This document shows positions 48,701-55,548 of a DNA stretch of 64,000 bases, piece after piece (the first letter of the stretch is position 1; each line of letters begins with the position of its first letter). This stretch comes from Pachyseris speciosa (Eukaryota > Cnidaria > Anthozoa > Scleractinia > Pachyseridae), in assembly GCA_016490735.1 (NCBI GenBank), contig JAEMWC010001005.1:195001-259000 (forward strand), in the 5' to 3' direction. Made by a program: the position numbers and the translations under genes. The notes under the pieces were generated by a model, which was not told where the DNA came from, did not search any database, and saw nothing but the letters and a program-made list of their open reading frames with translations.

Positions 48701-51700
48701 AAACAACATTTTAATGCGTTTAAGCGGCCAGCTCTTTTGAGCATGAATTTTTTGTGTTCATGAGCTTAACGCAATTTAACCTTGGGGTGCATATTTACAT
48801 ATTCGCTTTTGAATGAATTATCAAGGCAGGGAGATATCATGAGAGTTAAAACAATGTGCTCCTTTTGAAAGCTTAACAGGTTTCCGTCTTGTCCGTATAG
48901 TCGGATAAATATCAGGCAAAAGGACAATTTCGCCAAAATGAGGACAGCCAAACTGCAGTATTTCGAGGAAATTTGTTACACAAAGCTTTTGAATGAACGC
49001 AACCGAAATTTGACATATGGAAATTACCCTTTTTACTTCCAATGTGAAACGCAACATTTGCCGTCGTTTTCTTAAATAACCATTGATGCCATGTTTTTGG
49101 ATATTAAAATAAACAAGTTTCATTCAAAACTTTTACTAAAAAAATGGCGTGTTTAGTTAAAACGAAGAGTATTTCTCAAAGCAACCTTGTGTTTACATTG
49201 TGGCTAGACGCGATGGCACCACAAAAAATAATTTGATCAGATTGCGTTGTTCTCGTTAGAATATTATTTCCAATGCTGAAAATGGCTTTGCGAATACAGC
49301 TATATTTGTGTCAAAAGTTTCCATCATCAATTTCTGTGCACACTTGGGTTGAACGGCTTATATTTTTTTCCACAGATCGTGAATTGGACGAACATAGGAG
49401 AAGCTGTGCTCGTGATGGAATATTGTTTATAATTTCTTTCGCCGTCTGGCTGTTTGATCGAACGTTCCTTTTGCCGTTTATTCGTTTGATCCGAGCTGAA
49501 ATAAAGTTACTTTACTTTACTTTTTTCATTCCTTTCATCGGTTCGACTGTTGCTCCTTAGACATACTTCGTAAAGCCGATAGAGGTGTTCTGGCAATATT
49601 TCGGAAAATCTATATCTATTTTGTCTGCCGTTGACATATCGATTTGTTTACATCTGAGTGAGTGACAAATTTGCATAATCTGACCCCCAACAACAGTTGT
49701 CCCTACGCTTCGCATATCCACGACTAAAAATGGCAATATCATAAAAGCTTTAAACCCTGGAAGTCTTATTTAAAAAGATGGTTACTGAAACTTTAACCTT
49801 TCCCTCCCAAAGGGCCAGACGAGTTTACTCATCAAAGGAAGACCCCTTAGGGGTTAAAGGGTTAAATACCGCACTGAATTTCTGAATGCCAGTACAAGTT
49901 TAAATAATAAATCTACATGTAGAAGGAGAGTACTGTGGCAAAATCAAATCTACTTTTTCTTTCATTAATGTTCCAGATATATTTCAAAGTCCTAGTCTTC
50001 ATTCTTATTGCACACAAGATACATTTCCACTGCAACATCACTTTTTGGGTTGGGAGTGGGGTCAGGGCAACAACCCATCAAAAGAACTAAGATTTATGAA
50101 AAGCACCAGTTCCTTTGAAATCAGAGCAAATTATTCTCTAAGGCACTTTAATTTTAGCTTGATATCAACCTCAATTCTTTTCAGTGTGATTGTTTGGATG
50201 AATGTAAGCCTGAGAACTATGGGACTGTTGACTTAGCTTGTGACAAATTAAAAATCAAACATCATGTTACTGCAATATCTTGAAATAATATGTTGTTGTA
50301 CCTTGATTCCCACTTAAGATATAGCAATCAGACTGCATAGTATTTATGAAGGCTTGCAAAGTACAGTGTCAAGCCCTGTGTTTGAAGCAAATTCATACAC
50401 TTTTTCAGACATTTGAACAAAGTGACGGAAGAGCAATATTAGAGAGATTAAGCATGACGTTACGTCAAACAGCAGACGACAAAAATGAAACTTTTGCCGT
50501 CTGTCTTCAACTGTCTGTACAGTAGAGTGAAAATATTTTTATTTGCGGTAAATAGTAGGAGACATTTGTCCATTTTTGTGTGATTTATTTAAGGATTACA
50601 AGAAGAGAGTAAAAAATCAGAGGTACTCTTTGCCGTTTGCTGTCTGCCGTAAACATCATGCTTTATCTCTCTAATACCAACAAAAGTCTATCTTGGGATG
50701 GTAATAACTGATTCCCAAGTGATCTGCCAGACTAACTACAAAGACTACTTAATTGAAGCAAGTTTATAGCCTAATAGATATACTGCAGTGCAACCTCTAT
50801 TAAGTGGCCACCTATTTAGTGGCCACATTCCATTAAACAGCTGCTTTCTAAAGTCCCAAATTATTTTTTCACTAAAATGCTGTATTCGATACCTAGCTCT
50901 CTTCAACGGCCACCTCTATTAAGCGGCTGTGGCCACATTTTCGCTGATGCAAGGTTATTATTTTTGCTTTTTACCTATATTAAGCAGCCAGCAAATACCT
51001 TTTCAAGCAAAATGGTGACAGGAAGACAGCAATAAGAATAGGTGATAACTGATAACATGTACCAAGACCTCCAATTTAATCTCGTTGTAAAGACAAGTCA
51101 CAAGCCACTAAATGTATACATGCGCAAATCTTTGAACCCAGTTTCATGGTTACAAGGACCTTGCCTTGATCTTCACTCTTTACAACTTAACGCCCCACAA
51201 TGTCAAACAGCAGTGACTGATAGTTTTAAGTAAATCGTCCGTCAAAGGTTTTGAACTACAGTAGAATTTACACAGACTGATGGTGTGAAAAAATGGTTTT
51301 GTTACATATATTAGCACATTCTTCTGCACATAGACAATGCCTGTACTGTACTTTAAATAGCATGCTTTCTGTGTTAGAAGAACAGTAAATCTTAACACGG
51401 ACTGGAAATACCACAATACAGGGCACTTGATGTTTTGTTACAATGATTTTTGAATGTATCTTCACTTTTCAAAAAGCATTTTGCTGTATAGAGTCAATAA
51501 ATCACATTGACTGCCATTTCTAACCAATTTACATTGAACCTCTATTAAATGGCCAACCACTATTAAGCGGCCACTTTTCAAAGTTCCAAGGGTGGCCACT
51601 TAATAGAGGTCGCACTGTAATAAGTAGAGTGTAGCACAATAGTTTTGTCCTTGAAATTCACAGGAGACAAAAGGATGCATTCTTGGATGCAAGGCTGATG

Positions 51701-54700
51701 CCCATGGCCAGATGAATGGGAAGCCAGATGAATGGGAAGCTCAAATAGCTTTTTAATAACATATCTCTCTAGTCTCACTGTCCATTTTTTTTGATAGATA
51801 AATGACGTACAGTGAAGTTAGGTCAGCAAAGCTGACTTAATGTTTTTTATTGACAATAAATAATATTTATGAAAAGTGGTTGTCTTGCCTTCATACATAA
51901 CATAACAACATAACATAACATAACATAACATAACATAACATAACATAACATAACATAACATAACATAACATAACATCACATCACATCACATCACATCACA
52001 TCACAACATAACACAAGATAAGATAAAATAACAACATAACATACATGTAACATAACATAACATAACATAACATAACATAACATAACATAACATAACATAA
52101 CATGACATAACATAACATAACATGACATAACAATGTATTTATTCAAGATGGGGAAACTAAAAGTTGTAAAACATCTTGAAAAGGAAAACTAGAGGTTGAC
52201 CCTATGATGTTTCCTTAAATGAATGCGATGTTATTTTGTCCATACAATTATTTTGTCAATTGAGAATAAAAATTAGTGATAAAAATTGTGAATGACGTTT
52301 CGGTGAATCGTTCATCATTTTCAAATTTGTAAAAACTAAAAGTCAAATTCTTGTGAGTTCTTTATATGCAAAAAATGAGTGTGGGAATCTCGTTGCATGT
52401 AATTAAAAATGCTACAATGTGGAACGTAGAAAGTGATAATTAGGTACTAAATAGTTTTGCTTTGATTGAATCAGATTGAGTGTTCAACTTAGGTTTCATT
52501 TCTTGGATAAAAAGCATTTCGTAAATTAAGCATTCAAATTTCCCACGACATTTCTTTAGAATGGTGAATTGTTCCTGAAGATCTTTGTTTCTCTGATTGT
52601 GCGCGTCACGCAGGTGTTTTCCAATAGCAGAGTGTTTGTGTTCCTCAATGCGTTGAAAAAGGTGTCGGCGAGTATAGCCAACATAATCTGCATCACACAG
52701 ATCACATTTGAATTTATAGACAACGCATTGTTGATTTATTAACAGTGGTTTGGCCTCTGCTACTTTGATGTCATCGGCAATTTTCTTGCTTGTAAACACT
52801 GGGCGTAGATCGCTGTTTACTTTCTTTCCAAGATCGGACAGCTGTCTTCGTACAACGTCGGCTGATCTTTGATCCTTGAACGGCAAATTGTTGTTTTCCT
52901 GTGGACACATGTTGGAACTCATAAAGATTGGGAAACAGCTGAAAACATGTGTCCACAGGAAAACAACAAATAAAGGCCTACTTCTCCACTATCAAAGCCA
53001 TGTTGATGCCCGTTACAAATGATCCCTTCTAATGACTATGTTAAACCGAGCCCACTGTCTCTCATCTTCACCTGATCTATTTGCTTAAGAATGTGACAAC
53101 TTGAAAGGGATCTTCTTAAAACTGAAGTACCCAGATAATCTTATTAATTCCACAATAACTAGATTCATCGAGTTGCGAAATCAACAACAAGTTCGCGATG
53201 TTCAAGCAAATGCGCCCGTTCGAATTATTCTGCCGTTCAAGGATCAAAGATCAGCTGACGTTGTACGAAGACAGCTGTCTGATCTTGGAAAGAAAGTAAA
53301 CAGCGATCTACACCCAGTGTTTACAAGCAAGAAAATTGCCGACGACATCAAAGTAGCAGAGGCCAAACCACCGTTAATAAATCAACAATGCGTTGTCTAT
53401 AAATTCAAATGTGATCTGTGTGATGCAGATTATGTTGGCTATACTCGCCGACACCTTTTTCAACGCATTGAGGAACACAAACACTCTGCTATTGGAAAAC
53501 ACCTGCGTGACGCGCACAATCAGAGAAACAAAGATCTTCAGGAACAATTCACCATTCTAAAGAAATGTCGTGGGAAATTTGAATGCTTAATTTACGAAAT
53601 GCTTTTTATCCAAGAAATGAAACCTAAGCTGAACACTCAATCTGATTCAATCAAAGCAAAACTATTTAGTACCTAATTATCACTTTCTACGTTCCACATT
53701 GTAGCATTTTTAATTACATGCAACGAGATTCCCACACACATTTTTAGCATATAAAGAACTCACAAGAATTTGACTTTTAGTTTTTATGAATTTGAAAATG
53801 ATGAACGATTCATCGAAACGTCATTCACAATTTTTATCACTAATTTTTATTCTCAATTGTTTATCTAAAGCTTCCGTTATTAGAATTATTTTGTCCATAC
53901 AATTTTAAATTGAAACAGCTGTCATTAAATGAAAATCATCTCAGCGAGTTATTTTGTCCATTCAAATTAATGGAACAACAAATTCTCAAAAAATCAGCTG
54001 ATTAAAATATAAGCTTAACACATACTAGATTTTTTACTTCTCCATTACCACTTCCTGTAGAAAATCACTGCTGCAATGATTTTGAAAGCCAATGTTTGTG
54101 TTAAGTATATTGTGAGTAAAAAAATGACTCGGCTTCAACATTTTATGATGACTATCGCAAAATGTAAGGAGGTAATTATAGTGTATCTTAATTTTTTACT
54201 AATATTTTATGAAACCAGCTGAGTTCATGGGAACAATAATATTGTAACATTATTGTCATGATGGGAGTGATCCTAGGATGCAGAAATGAGGTTCTTTGAA
54301 TGATCTTAGCGATCAGTTAAAAATGTTCTGTGGCTTGGATGATACAAACAGTGCATATCAAATTTTAAACCCTGATGGAAATTTTCAGTTTAAACAAGTT
54401 TGTTTGACTGACACAGCACATGCAGATATGAAAACTTCAGGGAGTCAAATCAAAGTTATGTACATTTTATACATGTACATGAGCTGAATATCTCAAAACA
54501 CAACAGTCATATCATTTTTCGTTACTGCAAACTGCATATTTTGGTGTTTCATCTGTAAAAACGTTCTGTAGTGTGTAGGTCATTTGAGTGCCACTCCTTC
54601 TGTGAACTTTAACATTAAAACGCCAGTTTTTCCACACTTTAACTTTGCTACTGTGATTCTGCTCACAAGATAGTGAATTCATCACAGTTGCATAGATACT

Positions 54701-55516
54701 TGTAAATGCTAAATGGGGTGCATTTCTAAATGGGATAGAAAATGAATTTGGATATGGTAAATAGCCAGAGCCATTTTTTTACTTCAGCATCAGTGTGAGC
54801 AAGAACAGAGTGACATTTAAATGACAAAGACCAAACCTTGTTTGGCAATTAACTGGAGAACCTGTGGAATCAATCATAAACTTCACTTTCAAATTCACCT
54901 TCAAATTCATAAACTCAACAGAATAAAAAATGGAAATACAAACAAAACAAATGGGAGGAATGAACAAATAATGGCAAGTTGAAAGATTTTTGGGATTTAC
55001 TCAGGAAAAAGATCTGAGTTTTGCACGCAGGAGAATCTTGTTAACACTATCCTGTACTTCCTAAATGTGACCTCTCATAACACAAGCCGTACAAACAGAT
55101 ACAAATTTTATTGAACGGCTGATGAACGGCAAGTGCACGGCAAAATGCCATTGGAGCGGATAGCCGTTAGTGTATGTTTTCGCGTGAGAGGTCACAAATG
55201 TGCTATTAGGGCCATTTATACGAGAGAAAATAAGCCGCAGCTTACTCTGGCCGCGGCTTACATAAGACGCAAAAGGAACCATTTATACGAGTAAAAACTC
55301 CTAGGCCAGGATAAGCCGCAGCTTGAGAAAGCCGTGAACATAGATTTTGTACCATTTATACAGAGTGTTCGCGTCTTATGTAAGCCGTGGTCAGAGTAAG
55401 CCGCAGCTTATTTTCTCTCGTATAAACGGCCCTAATGTGATGAATATTTAAAATGACAATGAAATGTTGGCCCAGTATCATGAATTTTGGGGATCAGGGA
55501 TGGTGGTCAATCTGAC

Positions 55517-55548
<32 letters not shown>

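Noticed and set aside
51896..52134. CRISPR-like array
   Set aside because: Simple pentanucleotide repeat with no spacers, in a eukaryotic genome.
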